DNA from: Variovorax sp. HW608
GTDB lineage: Bacteria; Pseudomonadota; Gammaproteobacteria; Burkholderiales; Burkholderiaceae_C
Length of the DNA: 64,000 bases
Reading direction: 5' to 3'
Assembly: GCF_900090195.1 (NCBI RefSeq)
Contig: NZ_LT607803.1
Location: 1,488,001 to 1,552,000, forward strand
Of this stretch, positions 9,612 through 18,622 are shown one piece after another; the first letter of the stretch is position 1, and every line of letters begins with the position of its first letter. Under the pieces are notes generated by a model that was not told the origin of the DNA, did not search any database, and saw nothing but the letters and a program-made list of their open reading frames with translations. The position numbers and the translations under genes are program-made.

Positions 9612-10871
9612 ATGAACTTCCAACTGCCACAAGACGTACAGCAAATGCAGCGGACGCTGCGTCGCTTCATGGACGACGAGGTCCTGCCTCAGAACGAGGA
9701 GTTCGAGCGGATTGCGGAATCTGGGCGATTCCCGACGGAGGTGGTTGAACCACTGAAGAAGAAAGCCCGCGAAGCGGGCTTGTGGAACCTCTTCCTGCCC
9801 GGTTTGCGCGAAGACGAGCCCGGGACCAGACTGACGAACATGCAGTACGCACCTCTTGCAGAGATCATGGGTCGCATTCCTTGGTCGGCGGAAGTGTTCA
9901 ACTGCAACGCACCAGACACGGGGAACATGGAACTGCTCCACCTGTTTGCCACTCCCGAGCAGCGCGAGCGTTGGCTGGCCCCCCTGATGGACGGCCGCAT
10001 TCGATCCTGCTTCGCAATGACCGAACCGGATGTCGCGTCATCGGACGCGACGAACATTGCGACAAGCATCCAGCGAGACGGCGACGAGTACGTCATCAAC
10101 GGGCGCAAGTGGTTCACCACTGGCGCCATGCACCCCAACTGCAAGCTTTTGATCGTGATGGGGGTAACCAACGCGGCCGCCGACGCACCCAAGCACGCGC
10201 GTCACTCGATGGTGCTGGTGCCGATGGACACCCCGGGACTGCGGATCATCCGCAACGTGCCGATCATGCACCACCATGCCCCAGAGGGTCATTGCGAGAT
10301 CGTCTTCAAAAACGTACGCGTTCCTGTGTCCAATTTGCTCGGTGAGGAGAACGCCGGCTTCGCCCTGGCGCAGGCGCGCCTTGGCCCCGGACGCGTACAC
10401 CACTGCATGCGCACGATCGGTCAATGCGAATTGGCACTGGAGTTGATGTGCGACCGAGCGCTCGCCAGACGAGCTTTTGGCAAGAACATTGCCGATTTCG
10501 CCAACGTGCAAGACTGGATTGCCCAGTCGCGCGTGGAGATCGATCAAGCTCGCCTGTATGTGCTGCAGGCCGCTTGGAAGATGGACACCTACGGAAATAA
10601 ATCTGCGCACCTGGACGTCTCCGCCATCAAGCTAGTTGCGGCACAACTGCAGACTCGTGTCGCCGATCGCGCCATCCAGGTTTTCGGCGCGATGGGTCTT
10701 ACACCCGACACCCCGCTGTCTTGGATCTGGTCATGGGGCCGCGCCATGCGTTTCTTCGACGGGCCTGACGAGGTGCACCTGCGCACGATCGCACGAGCCG
10801 AACTTGCACGAGCGAAGGAACACGTCGGTGCGCTGGCCCCGTACTATCGGGTCCCAAGAAACGATGAGTAG
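9612..10871 (+). CDS. Acyl-CoA dehydrogenase, ACAD11-like
   Basis: 419-aa flavoprotein with SD AAGAGGACATC before the ATG. The segment FAMTEPDVASSDATNI and the C-terminal FFDGPDEVHLRTIARAEL are hallmarks of the ACAD10/ACAD11 dehydrogenase domain, with Asp in DGPDEVH replacing the usual Glu-Gly-Thr. In animals this domain is fused to an APH-type kinase and acts on 4-hydroxyacyl-CoAs through a phosphorylated intermediate; in Pseudomonas levulinate catabolism separate LvaA kinase and LvaC dehydrogenase are reported to do the analogous job. Here an APH-type kinase is encoded at 14987-16009 in the same regulon, so the same split arrangement is inferred. Otherwise it is an ordinary long-chain acyl-CoA dehydrogenase. 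Confidence 0.88.
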   Translation: MNFQLPQDVQQMQRTLRRFMDDEVLPQNEEFERIAESGRFPTEVVEPLKKKAREAGLWNLFLPGLREDEPGTRLTNMQYAPLAEIMGRIPWSAEVFNCNAPDTGNMELLHLFATPEQRERWLAPLMDGRIRSCFAMTEPDVASSDATNIATSIQRDGDEYVINGRKWFTTGAMHPNCKLLIVMGVTNAAADAPKHARHSMVLVPMDTPGLRIIRNVPIMHHHAPEGHCEIVFKNVRVPVSNLLGEENAGFALAQARLGPGRVHHCMRTIGQCELALELMCDRALARRAFGKNIADFANVQDWIAQSRVEIDQARLYVLQAAWKMDTYGNKSAHLDVSAIKLVAAQLQTRVADRAIQVFGAMGLTPDTPLSWIWSWGRAMRFFDGPDEVHLRTIARAELARAKEHVGALAPYYRVPRNDE

Positions 10872-11379
10872 CCAATCGTTCATGCGCTAGCGTAGCGTGC
10901 CCCTCTGTTCTGGACTTATCGAGGCGTCGCTGTGGCTTTGCGTCCGGCGCAAGGCTCGGGATGAGCGTCGTGGTCGGCATCTCCTACGAGGTTGGGATAT
11001 GTCCGTGTATACAGGCTCACTGACTTCGAGCGCGTCGCACTGCTCCCGCCGTGTCACAACGCCAGCTATGGAATGGTCATGTTGATAACCCTGCGAAGCG
11101 TGCCCTTGGCACAGGACTCTCGGATTGTCGTTGCGTGCATTCGTGCATGCATCTGGGCAAGTCTCGAAGACCGGCCGTTCTGTGTCCTCCCCAATGGAGC
11201 GCGCGATTCCACGCATCGCGGTCCGGACGAACGGAATGGTCGGCGATTCCTGAATGGAGGAAACATGCCTAGCTACGCAAGTGCAATGATTTCGAGCGCA
11301 CCACACTAGCGCCTCCGCCTGCAGCGGCCCCTCCCCTTGCTCCTGCGGCCAAGCTCCACAAGAAACATTCGGAGACACC
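10872..11379. other. 508-bp non-coding gap upstream of second ligase
   Basis: No gene-sized reading frame with family resemblance. Two stretches (around 11020-11050 and 11280-11315) resemble each other loosely (ttcgagcgcrycrcact), which suggests a decayed repeat. A short ORF with a strong ribosome site is at 11265. No copy of the TCGTC-N6-GACGA dyad was found; a shortened look-alike at 11215-11232 was judged too weak. Confidence 0.5.
11265..11309 (+). CDS. Possible 14-residue leader peptide
   Basis: ATG with a near-perfect ribosome site (TGGAGGAAAC) encodes MPSYASAMISSAPH and stops, 70 bp before the acyl-CoA ligase gene. It could be a translated leader, or the 5' end of a gene whose rest was lost. 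No family is recognised and there is no conservation evidence. Confidence 0.25.
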   Translation: MPSYASAMISSAPH

Positions 11380-12936
11380 ATGACCCAACCTTCCGTCCAT
11401 GAAGGTCCCACCGCTTCGTCGCTTTTGCTGCGTTCGCTGCGCCGGTACCCTGACCGCATCGCGTTCGCTTGGAAAGACGGACAGCTCACCTATGCGGGCG
11501 TGCTCGATCTGATCGGGAGGATGCAATCGGTCGTGTCCGAAGGAAGGCCAGGGCGCTTGCGTGTTGCGTTCTTGAGTGGCAATCGCGCAGATGCCTGGTG
11601 CGCCGAGGCTGCAGTGCAAGCCCTTGGGGGCTCTGCCACCTGGTTGCACCCGCTCGCCGCCCTGGACGACCATTTGGCGCAGCTAGCTGATGCCCGACCG
11701 GATCTGCTGATTGTCGATGCGAGCACGTTCGCGGAGCGCGGCAGAAATCTGGCGGGCCGGCTGGATTCGGTGCGGATCTTGACCCTTGGTCCATCGGACT
11801 TCGGACAGGACCTGATCGTGGCGAGCCGGAAGGTTGGCGCCGCTTCCGTCCAAGACCTCGCGCTTTCGGACGATATCGCGACCTTCAACTACACCGGCGG
11901 CACGACTGGCAAGTCCAAGGCCGCGGTTCGCCGGCAGAGAGCGCACGCTGCGATGTGGCGCGCGATCCTGACGGATTTCGAGTTGCCAACAACGCCGCGT
12001 TACTTGGCCGCGGCGCCAATCAGCCACGTTGCCGGCACGAAGATTGCCCCCGTGCTCCACCGTGGCGGAACGGTGCATCTGATGCAGCGCTTCGATCCCG
12101 CAGAATTCATGGCCACGGTTGAACGCGACAGGATCAACATGACGTTGTTGGTTCCCACAATGGTCTACACCTTGCTGGATCATCCCGCGCTTTCGCAGTC
12201 GGACCTGCGCTCTCTCGAACTGGTCCTCTACGCTTCGCCTATGTCGCCGACTCGGCTGACCGAGGCCATCGAACGGATCGGACCCGTCTTCTCGCAACTG
12301 TATGGCCAAACCGAGTGCTATCCCATCAGTCTCCTCAGGAAGTCTGATCATGATCCACGAAGAGCCGAGATTTTCGCCTCGTGCGGTATTCCAGTAGCCT
12401 CCGCCGAGGTGGCTCTGCTCGACATGGAGGGTCTTCAGGTTCCCGCCGGTGAAGCGGGCGAAATCTGCGTGCGAGCCCCCCACGTCATGGACGAGTACTG
12501 GCAGTGCGAAGACCTTACCAGAGAGACCATCCTCGACGGCTGGTTGCATACGGGCGACATCGCTCGCCTTGATGACAAGGGTCATCTCTTCATCGTCGAC
12601 AGGAAGAAGGACATGATCGTGAGTGGCGGGTTTAACGTGTACCCGCGGGAGATTGAGGACGTGCTCACGATGGATCCGGCTGTCGCCGCCGCCGCGGTCA
12701 TCGGTGTACCCGACGCCAAATGGGGCGAGGCCGTTTTGGCCGTTGTCGTCCCCCGCGGCGGAATGCAAATCGACGCCGAGCGCTTGATTCGGATGGTGAA
12801 GGAGCGCAAAGGCGCACAGCACGCGCCAAAGCAGGTTCAGACGGTTGAATCGCTGCCATTGACGGCCCTTGGAAAAGTCGACAAGAAGGCGCTGCGTGCT
12901 CCGCATTGGTCTGAGTCCGGAAGACAGGTCGCTTGA
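11380..12936 (+). CDS. Acyl-CoA synthetase (AMP-forming) 2
   Basis: 518-aa ANL-superfamily ligase with SD GGAGACACC before the ATG. P-loop FNYTGGTTGKSKAAV (about 165-179), SQLYGQTE, GWLHTGDIARLDDKGHLFIVDRKKDMIVSGGFNVYPREIE and the C-terminal catalytic lysine in LTALGKVDKKALR are intact. It makes an acyl-CoA from a free acid, ATP and CoA. Only one base separates its stop from the start of the flavoprotein gene that follows, so the two are translated together. It differs from the ligase at 2293 in its substrate-pocket region, so it probably handles another intermediate of the pathway, for example a side-chain acid. Confidence 0.9.
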   Translation: MTQPSVHEGPTASSLLLRSLRRYPDRIAFAWKDGQLTYAGVLDLIGRMQSVVSEGRPGRLRVAFLSGNRADAWCAEAAVQALGGSATWLHPLAALDDHLAQLADARPDLLIVDASTFAERGRNLAGRLDSVRILTLGPSDFGQDLIVASRKVGAASVQDLALSDDIATFNYTGGTTGKSKAAVRRQRAHAAMWRAILTDFELPTTPRYLAAAPISHVAGTKIAPVLHRGGTVHLMQRFDPAEFMATVERDRINMTLLVPTMVYTLLDHPALSQSDLRSLELVLYASPMSPTRLTEAIERIGPVFSQLYGQTECYPISLLRKSDHDPRRAEIFASCGIPVASAEVALLDMEGLQVPAGEAGEICVRAPHVMDEYWQCEDLTRETILDGWLHTGDIARLDDKGHLFIVDRKKDMIVSGGFNVYPREIEDVLTMDPAVAAAAVIGVPDAKWGEAVLAVVVPRGGMQIDAERLIRMVKERKGAQHAPKQVQTVESLPLTALGKVDKKALRAPHWSESGRQVA

Positions 12937-12937
12937 G

Positions 12938-13876
12938 ATGGCGCTGCCGGAAAGCTTTGCTGCTCGCTTGCGTTTGCCGCTTATCGCCGCGCCCATGTTC
13001 CGCGTTTCAGGGCCGGAGCTCGTCATCGCAGCCTGTCGAGCCGGCGTTGTCGGGGCCTTCCCCGCAGCGAATTGCCGCGACCTCGAGGAACTCGATGAAT
13101 GGCTCGGCACCATCGGAGCTGCTCTGCATGATTCGGACGCGCCGTTCTGCCCGAATCTCATCATCAAGCACGAGCATCTGAGCAGGCAGTTGGACCTGCT
13201 CATCAAGCATCGGGTTGAACTTGTCATCACGAGCGTCGGTTCACCAAGCGCAGTGGTAGCTCCTTTGCACGCGGTTGGATGCAAGGTTTTCGCGGACGTG
13301 GCTTCGCTTCGGCACGCTCAGAAAGCCATCGACGCGGGTGTGGACGGCCTGGTGCTTCTTAGCGCCGGGGCGGGCGGCCAAACCGGTTGGGCCAACGGAT
13401 TTTCCTTTGCGCGCGCGATGCGGCGTTTCTACTCCGGACCGATTGTTCTCGCAGGCGGAATGTCTGACGGGTATGCGCTGTGGGCGGCGCGAGCCCTTGG
13501 ATGCGATCTCGCCTACATGGGCACGCGTTTCATCGCCACGCGGGAAAGCCGAGCTCCATCGGAATACAAGCAGATGCTTGTTGACAGCGAATTCGATGAC
13601 GTGCTTCTCAGCGATGCCTTCACCGGACTTCCAGCCAACATGCTTCGCCCCTCTGTCGTTGCTGCAGGCCTCGATCCCCTCGCCTTACCCGCTGGATTGA
13701 GCGAGGAAGGGGCGTCTCGGCTTTTTGGCGCCGGAGGCACCGAACCCCGTCGCTGGAAAGACATCTGGAGTGCAGGACACTCAGTTTCTGGCGTCCAAAC
13801 GGTTGAGGGTGTCGCCGAAACCGTGCTCCGCCTGGAGCGTGAGTACCTGAAGGCGCGGCAGGAAACCTGCCGCTGA
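12938..13876 (+). CDS. NPD / nitronate monooxygenase-family flavoprotein
   Basis: 312 aa from the ATG at 12938 (MALPESFAARLRLPLIAAPMFRVSG), one base after the ligase stop. FMN-binding TIM barrel of the 2-nitropropane dioxygenase-like family. Seen: LIAAPM at the N-terminus, LLSAGAGGQTGW, PIVLAGGMSDG and LGCDLAYMGTRFIATRES. The catalytic His of true nitronate monooxygenases lies in a GGHxG motif; here it is GGQTG, a variant common in members encoded with acyl-CoA genes. A reductase or isomerase on an enoyl-CoA is as likely as nitronate oxidation. The function is not known. Confidence 0.82.
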   Translation: MALPESFAARLRLPLIAAPMFRVSGPELVIAACRAGVVGAFPAANCRDLEELDEWLGTIGAALHDSDAPFCPNLIIKHEHLSRQLDLLIKHRVELVITSVGSPSAVVAPLHAVGCKVFADVASLRHAQKAIDAGVDGLVLLSAGAGGQTGWANGFSFARAMRRFYSGPIVLAGGMSDGYALWAARALGCDLAYMGTRFIATRESRAPSEYKQMLVDSEFDDVLLSDAFTGLPANMLRPSVVAAGLDPLALPAGLSEEGASRLFGAGGTEPRRWKDIWSAGHSVSGVQTVEGVAETVLRLEREYLKARQETCR

Positions 13877-13881
13877 ACTTT

Positions 13882-14976
13882 TCAAGGGCCAGCGGCGACG
13901 GGCGCACGCCAAGCGTGCAATGCGTCGTCCATCGAGGTTGCAGCGGCAGCATGGGGCGTCGAATTGCTGGTTCGAGAAAATCGGGGCGCCGGCGCCGGTT
14001 GCAGCACCCCGTCAAGGGTGACGTAGGTCCCCCGCGCAGCATTGTGCGGGTGCTTGGGTGCCTCATCCCAATCGAGGACCGGCGCAAAGCAGGCGTCGGT
14101 TCCCTCCAGGACCTCGCACCATTCATCCCTGGTACGCGTCCGGAACACGTCAGCCAGCCGAATCTTCAGGAGCGGCCATCGAGAAGCATCCATCTGTCCC
14201 TTGAACAAGGGATCATCTATGCCGCAGCGCTGACAGAACTCCGCATAGAACTGAGGCTCGATTGCACCAATCGCGACGAATTTGCCATCCGCGCAGGCGT
14301 AGGTATCGTAGAAGTGCGCTCCCCCATCAAGGAGATTCTCCCCTCGCTGGTTGCTCCATTGTCCCATCGCCTTCATGCCATACATGAAGGCAGAGAGAAG
14401 TGCGGTGCCATCCGTCATGGCCGCATCCACGACCTGCCCGCGACCCGAGCGCGCGGCTTCGTTCAAGGCTGCGAGCAGTCCCACCGCGAGCAACATGCCC
14501 CCGCCACCGAAATCCCCGACATAGTTGAGCGGCGGCGGCGGCGTATCGTCGGCACGCCCGATGGCATGCAGGGCACCGGTGATGGCGATGTAGTTGATAT
14601 CGTGGCCGGCAGCGTGTGAAAGCGGACCGTGTTGCCCCCACCCGGTCATCCGACCGTAGATCAGCCTTGGATTGGCAGCCAAGCACTCCTTGGGCCCCAG
14701 GCCAAGTTTCTCCATCACGCCTGGCCGAAATCCCTCGATCAGGCAGTCTGCCGCGGCGACAAGCTCGAGTGCCTGCTCAACAGCGCCTTCCGATCGCAAA
14801 TCCAGGGTCACAGTTCGTCGGTTTCTCGTCGTGACGTCGCGAGCGTCGGTGCTCGTCCCGGGACGAGCGAGCCGGATCACATCGGCCCCAAGGTCGCCGA
14901 GCACCATCGCGCAGAACGGCGCTGGGCCGATGCCTGCGAACTCCAATACCTTCAGTCCAGCAAGTGGTCCGGCCAT
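13882..14976 (-). CDS. Alpha-methylacyl-CoA racemase-like (family III CoA-transferase fold)
   Basis: 364 aa, CaiB/BaiF fold. It has the racemase signature GHDINY (His125) and VGDFGGGGM (Asp155), the two acid/base residues of AMACR and mycobacterial MCR, so it should interconvert (R)- and (S)-2-methylacyl-CoA rather than transfer CoA. SD AGAGGA precedes the ATG. It is the last gene of the long minus-strand operon starting at 21446, 10 bp after the kinase gene. Its presence implies a methyl-branched substrate, since only the S epimer is accepted by acyl-CoA dehydrogenases. It converges with the NPD gene, with only 5 bp between the stops. Confidence 0.88.
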   Translation of the reverse strand: MAGPLAGLKVLEFAGIGPAPFCAMVLGDLGADVIRLARPGTSTDARDVTTRNRRTVTLDLRSEGAVEQALELVAAADCLIEGFRPGVMEKLGLGPKECLAANPRLIYGRMTGWGQHGPLSHAAGHDINYIAITGALHAIGRADDTPPPPLNYVGDFGGGGMLLAVGLLAALNEAARSGRGQVVDAAMTDGTALLSAFMYGMKAMGQWSNQRGENLLDGGAHFYDTYACADGKFVAIGAIEPQFYAEFCQRCGIDDPLFKGQMDASRWPLLKIRLADVFRTRTRDEWCEVLEGTDACFAPVLDWDEAPKHPHNAARGTYVTLDGVLQPAPAPRFSRTSNSTPHAAAATSMDDALHAWRAPVAAGP

Positions 14977-14986
14977 GTATTCCTCT

Positions 14987-16009
14987 CTATCCTTCTCTGA
15001 CGATCAGCTCCGCGCCGTAGCGTGCGAAGCGCGACGAAAGCCTGCCAACGGAGACGGCGTCCTGGCCAGCGGCATTGCCGGCCTTCGCCCGGGCCGTGAT
15101 GCCTTCCAGGATCACAGCGAAGCGGAACAATGAAAAAGCGTGATGGAACGGATGCACGACCTGGTTGCGACCACTGGCATCCCGGTAGGCAGCGAGGTAC
15201 TCGGCCTGAGAAGGCAGCTGCTCTGCGCGCAGGTCCAGCCCTCGCAATCCTTCGAATACGTCGGGCTCCGTCAGCCAGGGAAGGCTGCTGTAGGCCGCAT
15301 CGGCCAACGGATGTCCCAATGTGGACAATTCCCAGTCAAGCACAGCGATGATGCGAGGCTCGCTCGGATGGAACATGACGTTTCCGAGCCGATAGTCACC
15401 GTGGGCAATCGTCGTTTCGTCTCCTGCCGGGATATTCTTCGGCAGCCACGCGATCAGTCTTTCGACGTCCTCGTTCTCGGCGGTCTTCGATGCCTCCCAC
15501 TGGCGAGTCCAACGCGCAATTTGACGCTCGAAGAAGTTGCCAGGCTTGCCAAAATCGTCCAAGCCAACGGCGGACCAATTTACAGCATGCAGCCGGGCAA
15601 GGGTTTGAGCCAGCTCGAAGAGGTAGCCTCTTCTCTCCCGTGGTGCGAGCTCCGGCAACGCGTAGTTGCTCATCACCCTGCCATGCAACCTCTCCATCAC
15701 ATAGAAGGGCGTGCCAATCACTTCACGGTCATCGCAAAAGAACAGCGCCGGCGGGACGGGGACATCGGTGTCCTTCAGCGCCCGCAGAATGCGGTACTCG
15801 CGATCCACGGCATGGGCGGATTTGAGCAGTTCACCGGGCGGCTGCTTGCGCAACACCAACTGAGGTCCCTGGGCAAAGGTGACGAAAAAGGTCGGATTCG
15901 ACTGTCCGCCACCGATGCGTTCAAGGCGCATCTCCCCTTTCAACTCAGGCAGTCGCTCCCGCAGCCATGCCCCCAAGACCTGGGGTTCAAAACCATAGTC
16001 CGACATCAT
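14987..16009 (-). CDS. APH-type phosphotransferase (ACAD10/11 kinase-domain-like)
   Basis: 340-aa kinase of the aminoglycoside/choline phosphotransferase fold. Seen: the nucleotide loop [19 protein letters not shown] with the ATP-binding Lys, the catalytic loop [13 protein letters not shown] (Asp and Asn) and the metal-binding [18 protein letters not shown]. This fits the subgroup fused to acyl-CoA dehydrogenase in ACAD10/11 and the free-standing LvaA kinase. Those enzymes phosphorylate 4-hydroxyacyl-CoA. The ATG at 16009 overlaps the LivM stop (ATGA), so translation is coupled; longer frames upstream lie inside LivM. It is encoded between the Liv importer and the AMACR-like racemase, which argues for a catabolic role rather than antibiotic resistance. 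Confidence 0.88.
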   Translation of the reverse strand: MMSDYGFEPQVLGAWLRERLPELKGEMRLERIGGGQSNPTFFVTFAQGPQLVLRKQPPGELLKSAHAVDREYRILRALKDTDVPVPPALFFCDDREVIGTPFYVMERLHGRVMSNYALPELAPRERRGYLFELAQTLARLHAVNWSAVGLDDFGKPGNFFERQIARWTRQWEASKTAENEDVERLIAWLPKNIPAGDETTIAHGDYRLGNVMFHPSEPRIIAVLDWELSTLGHPLADAAYSSLPWLTEPDVFEGLRGLDLRAEQLPSQAEYLAAYRDASGRNQVVHPFHHAFSLFRFAVILEGITARAKAGNAAGQDAVSVGRLSSRFARYGAELIVREG

Positions 16010-17022
16010 GCCGCCCCGCCGTTCGCCGACGCGCGTCGCTGGCGCAGGCGATTGATCAGGCCCATGACGCCACCGGGCAGAACGAATACGAAGAGAATCA
16101 ATACAACGCCATAGACTCCCCAAGCGGCGTCCTTGGAAACCTTCTCGGCCAGAGCGGGCACGAACATGATGAACGCAGCGCCGAAGAGGCCCCCCCAGAG
16201 CGTGCCCACCCCGCCGACCACTACCCCAACCAAAAGAGTGATCGACAGGAACATCGTGAACGAGTCCGGCGAAACGAACTGGACCGCGAGGGCCGACAGG
16301 CCGCCTCCCACCCCCGTGAACGCTGCTGAAACGCCAAACGTCATGGACTTGTAGTGGCTGTTGTCGACGCCCATGGATTCCGCAGCCAGGGCATGGTCAC
16401 GAATTGCGCGGATGGCGCGCCCGGTTCCACTGTCAATCAGATTGCGAGCCAGCAGGAACATCACGGTCGTGACGGCCAGGGAAAACAGGTAGAGCCACTG
16501 GTCAGCACTGATCGGTAGCCCGAAGGGTGCCTCCGGCTTGGTCAGTACGATGCCGCCCACGCCCCCGGTCCAATGCTCAAGATGCTTGTACTTGAGGAGT
16601 TGAGGCGTCACCACCCCCAGCGTGAATGTCGCAAGAGCCAGGTACAGGCCTTGCAGCTTGAGGGCGGGACGTCCGAAGGCGTAGCCCGCCCCGAGGCAGA
16701 CTACTCCGGCTGCCGGAACGCAGATCCAGTATGGGACATTCCCCTTGTCCATCAGGATGCCCACGGTGTACGCGCCGATCGCGTAGAAGGCACCGTGCCC
16801 CAAAGAGATCTGGCCGTTGTAGCCGGTAAGGAGGTTCAAGCCGACCAGCGCGATTGCGTAGGAAAGCACCATCGTGGCTTGAAAAAGGACATACCCCTTG
16901 GCCAGAAACGCAAGAGACGCGGCCGCTACAAGCAACGCAAGGACCCAGGGCGTACTGCTTCGACCTCCCGTTGAAGAACTCACGCGCAGGCCAGACGAAG
17001 CGGTGGAAGTCATGGATAGCAT
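16006..17022 (-). CDS. livM: Branched-chain amino acid-type ABC transporter permease LivM
   Basis: 338 aa, about nine to ten hydrophobic membrane segments. It shows the LivM motif LLTGYNGQISLGHGAFYAIGAYT and the ATPase-contact region GTGRAIRAIRDHALAAESMGVD. It forms the inner-membrane channel with LivH. Livs of this type also import aromatic, dicarboxylic and other acids in Burkholderiales, and here the context of acyl-CoA genes argues for a carboxylate substrate. It ends with a stop overlapping the kinase start. Confidence 0.92.
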   Translation of the reverse strand: MLSMTSTASSGLRVSSSTGGRSSTPWVLALLVAAASLAFLAKGYVLFQATMVLSYAIALVGLNLLTGYNGQISLGHGAFYAIGAYTVGILMDKGNVPYWICVPAAGVVCLGAGYAFGRPALKLQGLYLALATFTLGVVTPQLLKYKHLEHWTGGVGGIVLTKPEAPFGLPISADQWLYLFSLAVTTVMFLLARNLIDSGTGRAIRAIRDHALAAESMGVDNSHYKSMTFGVSAAFTGVGGGLSALAVQFVSPDSFTMFLSITLLVGVVVGGVGTLWGGLFGAAFIMFVPALAEKVSKDAAWGVYGVVLILFVFVLPGGVMGLINRLRQRRASANGGAA

Positions 17023-17031
17023 CCGTCAACC

Positions 17032-17904
17032 TCAGACACGTTGGACAATCCGCCGGCCAAGCAGGCCCGCGGGACGGACAATGAGAACGCCCACGATCAA
17101 GACGAGCGCGACGGAAAGCTTCAGTTCCGTACCCACGATGTAGGTGCCGATCAGGTTTTCGAGAACGCCGACCAGAAAGCCGCCCACGATCGCCCCGAGC
17201 GGGTTGTCGATGCCCCCGATGAGGGCACCCGCGAAGGCATAGATCAGTACCCCGATCATCATGCTTGGGTCAAGGAAGACGACGGGTGCAACCATCATCC
17301 CGGCGACTGCTCCAATGGCGGCCGCGAGACCCCAACCGAGCATCAGCATGCGCCCGACATGTACCCCGAGGAGCCGTGATGAACCGGGGTTCTGGGCAGC
17401 CGCTCTCATCCTCAAACCCAGCGTCGTGAATCGAAAGAAGGTAAAGACCGCCGCGACAAGGCACAGCGCCACGAATATCGTTCCCACCTGGTGCGGCGAC
17501 ATCAGCGAACTGCCGTACCAGGCATCCTTCGCGAAGGGAGTCGGAAACTCCTTGATCTGCGTGCCAAAGAGCCAACCTGACGCACTATGGAAGATGATCA
17601 GAAGGGCGATGAACACCACAACCACGCTGAGTTCAGGTGCCTTGTGCAACGGCCGAATGATCGCGAACTCCACAGCTGCACCCAGTGCGAAGGAAAGAAC
17701 GACAGTGCCGAAGAATGCAATCCAGTACGGGACGCCGGCTTGGATCATGGTCCACGCCAGAAAGGTCGAGAACACGGCCATTTCACCCTGGGCAAAGTTC
17801 ACCTGGTGCGTGGCCTGATAGATCATGACGAGGGCCAGGGCGACACACGCATAGATGCCACCGGTAGAGAGGCCCGCTACGAGTTGCTGGATGAAAATTT
17901 CCAC
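17032..17904 (-). CDS. livH: Branched-chain amino acid-type ABC transporter permease LivH
   Basis: 290 aa from GTG at 17904 (V-E-I-F-I-Q-Q-L), preceded by GGGAG at a good distance; an ATG at 17925 lies inside the end of LivF and is less likely. Eight or so membrane segments, with LivH signatures QLVAGLSTGGIYACVALALVMIY (start), NFAQGEMAVFSTF and the conserved GALIGGIDNPLGAIVGG near the C-terminus. Partner of LivM in the membrane. It follows LivF with almost no gap. Confidence 0.92.
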   Translation of the reverse strand: MEIFIQQLVAGLSTGGIYACVALALVMIYQATHQVNFAQGEMAVFSTFLAWTMIQAGVPYWIAFFGTVVLSFALGAAVEFAIIRPLHKAPELSVVVVFIALLIIFHSASGWLFGTQIKEFPTPFAKDAWYGSSLMSPHQVGTIFVALCLVAAVFTFFRFTTLGLRMRAAAQNPGSSRLLGVHVGRMLMLGWGLAAAIGAVAGMMVAPVVFLDPSMMIGVLIYAFAGALIGGIDNPLGAIVGGFLVGVLENLIGTYIVGTELKLSVALVLIVGVLIVRPAGLLGRRIVQRV

Positions 17905-17905
17905 A

Positions 17906-18622
17906 TCAGTCTCCCAGGTACGCACGCCGGATGGCGTCGTCGTTGCGCAGCTCTTGGCTGGTTCCGCTCTTCACCACTCGGCCCGTCTCCAGCAAATAGG
18001 CGTTGTCTGCCAACTCGAGGGCGATACGCGCGTTCTGCTCCACCAGCAGAATGGCCACCTTCTCCTCGACTCGGATGCGCCGCATGATCTCGAAGATGTC
18101 CTTCACAATCAAAGGGGCCAAGCCGAAGGAAGGTTCGTCAAGCAGTAGCAAGGCCGGGCGACCCATGAGTGCCCTGGCGATTGCAAGCATCTGCTGCTCG
18201 CCCCCCGAAAGCGTGCCCGCCTGCTGCCGGCGGCGCTCCTTGAGCCGAGGAAAGTAGCTGAACATTCGCTCGAGGTCGTCTGCCACCGCCCGACGATCCC
18301 GCCGCGCATGACCGCCCAACAAGAGGTTCTCCTCTGCACTCAGGGCAAGGAAGGTGCCCCGACCGTCTGGAACATGTCCCACGCCTAGAGCTGCGATCTG
18401 TTCGGTGGAGCGCGCGTCGATGCGGTGACCACGGAACAGGATTCGGCCGCTTGTTCGAACCTGGTAGTGGCAAATTGCGCGAAGCGTCGTGGTCTTCCCT
18501 GCGCCATTTGCTCCGAGCAGCGCCGTGACTTGGCCCTCCTCGACGTCGAGATCGATTCCATGCAGAACTTCGGTGACGCCGTAGGCGGCATGAAGGCTGC
18601 GCACTTCGAGAAGCCGGCTCAT
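17906..18622 (-). CDS. livF: ABC transporter ATPase LivF
   Basis: 238 aa. Walker A GANGAGKTT, signature LSGGEQQMLAIARAL, Walker B LLLLDEPSFGL and the switch His in ILLVEQNA as Gln, as usual in LivF. It powers the LivHM importer from the cytoplasmic face. The start overlaps the LivG stop by four bases. Confidence 0.94.
   Translation of the reverse strand: MSRLLEVRSLHAAYGVTEVLHGIDLDVEEGQVTALLGANGAGKTTTLRAICHYQVRTSGRILFRGHRIDARSTEQIAALGVGHVPDGRGTFLALSAEENLLLGGHARRDRRAVADDLERMFSYFPRLKERRRQQAGTLSGGEQQMLAIARALMGRPALLLLDEPSFGLAPLIVKDIFEIMRRIRVEEKVAILLVEQNARIALELADNAYLLETGRVVKSGTSQELRNDDAIRRAYLGD

Noticed and set aside
11215..11232. TCGCGGTCCGGACGA as a seventh copy of the regulon dyad before the second ligase
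   Set aside because: One base short and with altered left arm; spacing to a -10 hexamer not supported.
11683..13284. 533-codon minus-strand frame opposite the second ligase
   Set aside because: No ribosome site, no motif, opposite a ligase with full motifs.
14987..16009. Aminoglycoside resistance gene
   Set aside because: The APH fold is shared with acyl-CoA-linked kinases, and the gene is coupled to livM and followed by an AMACR-like racemase.
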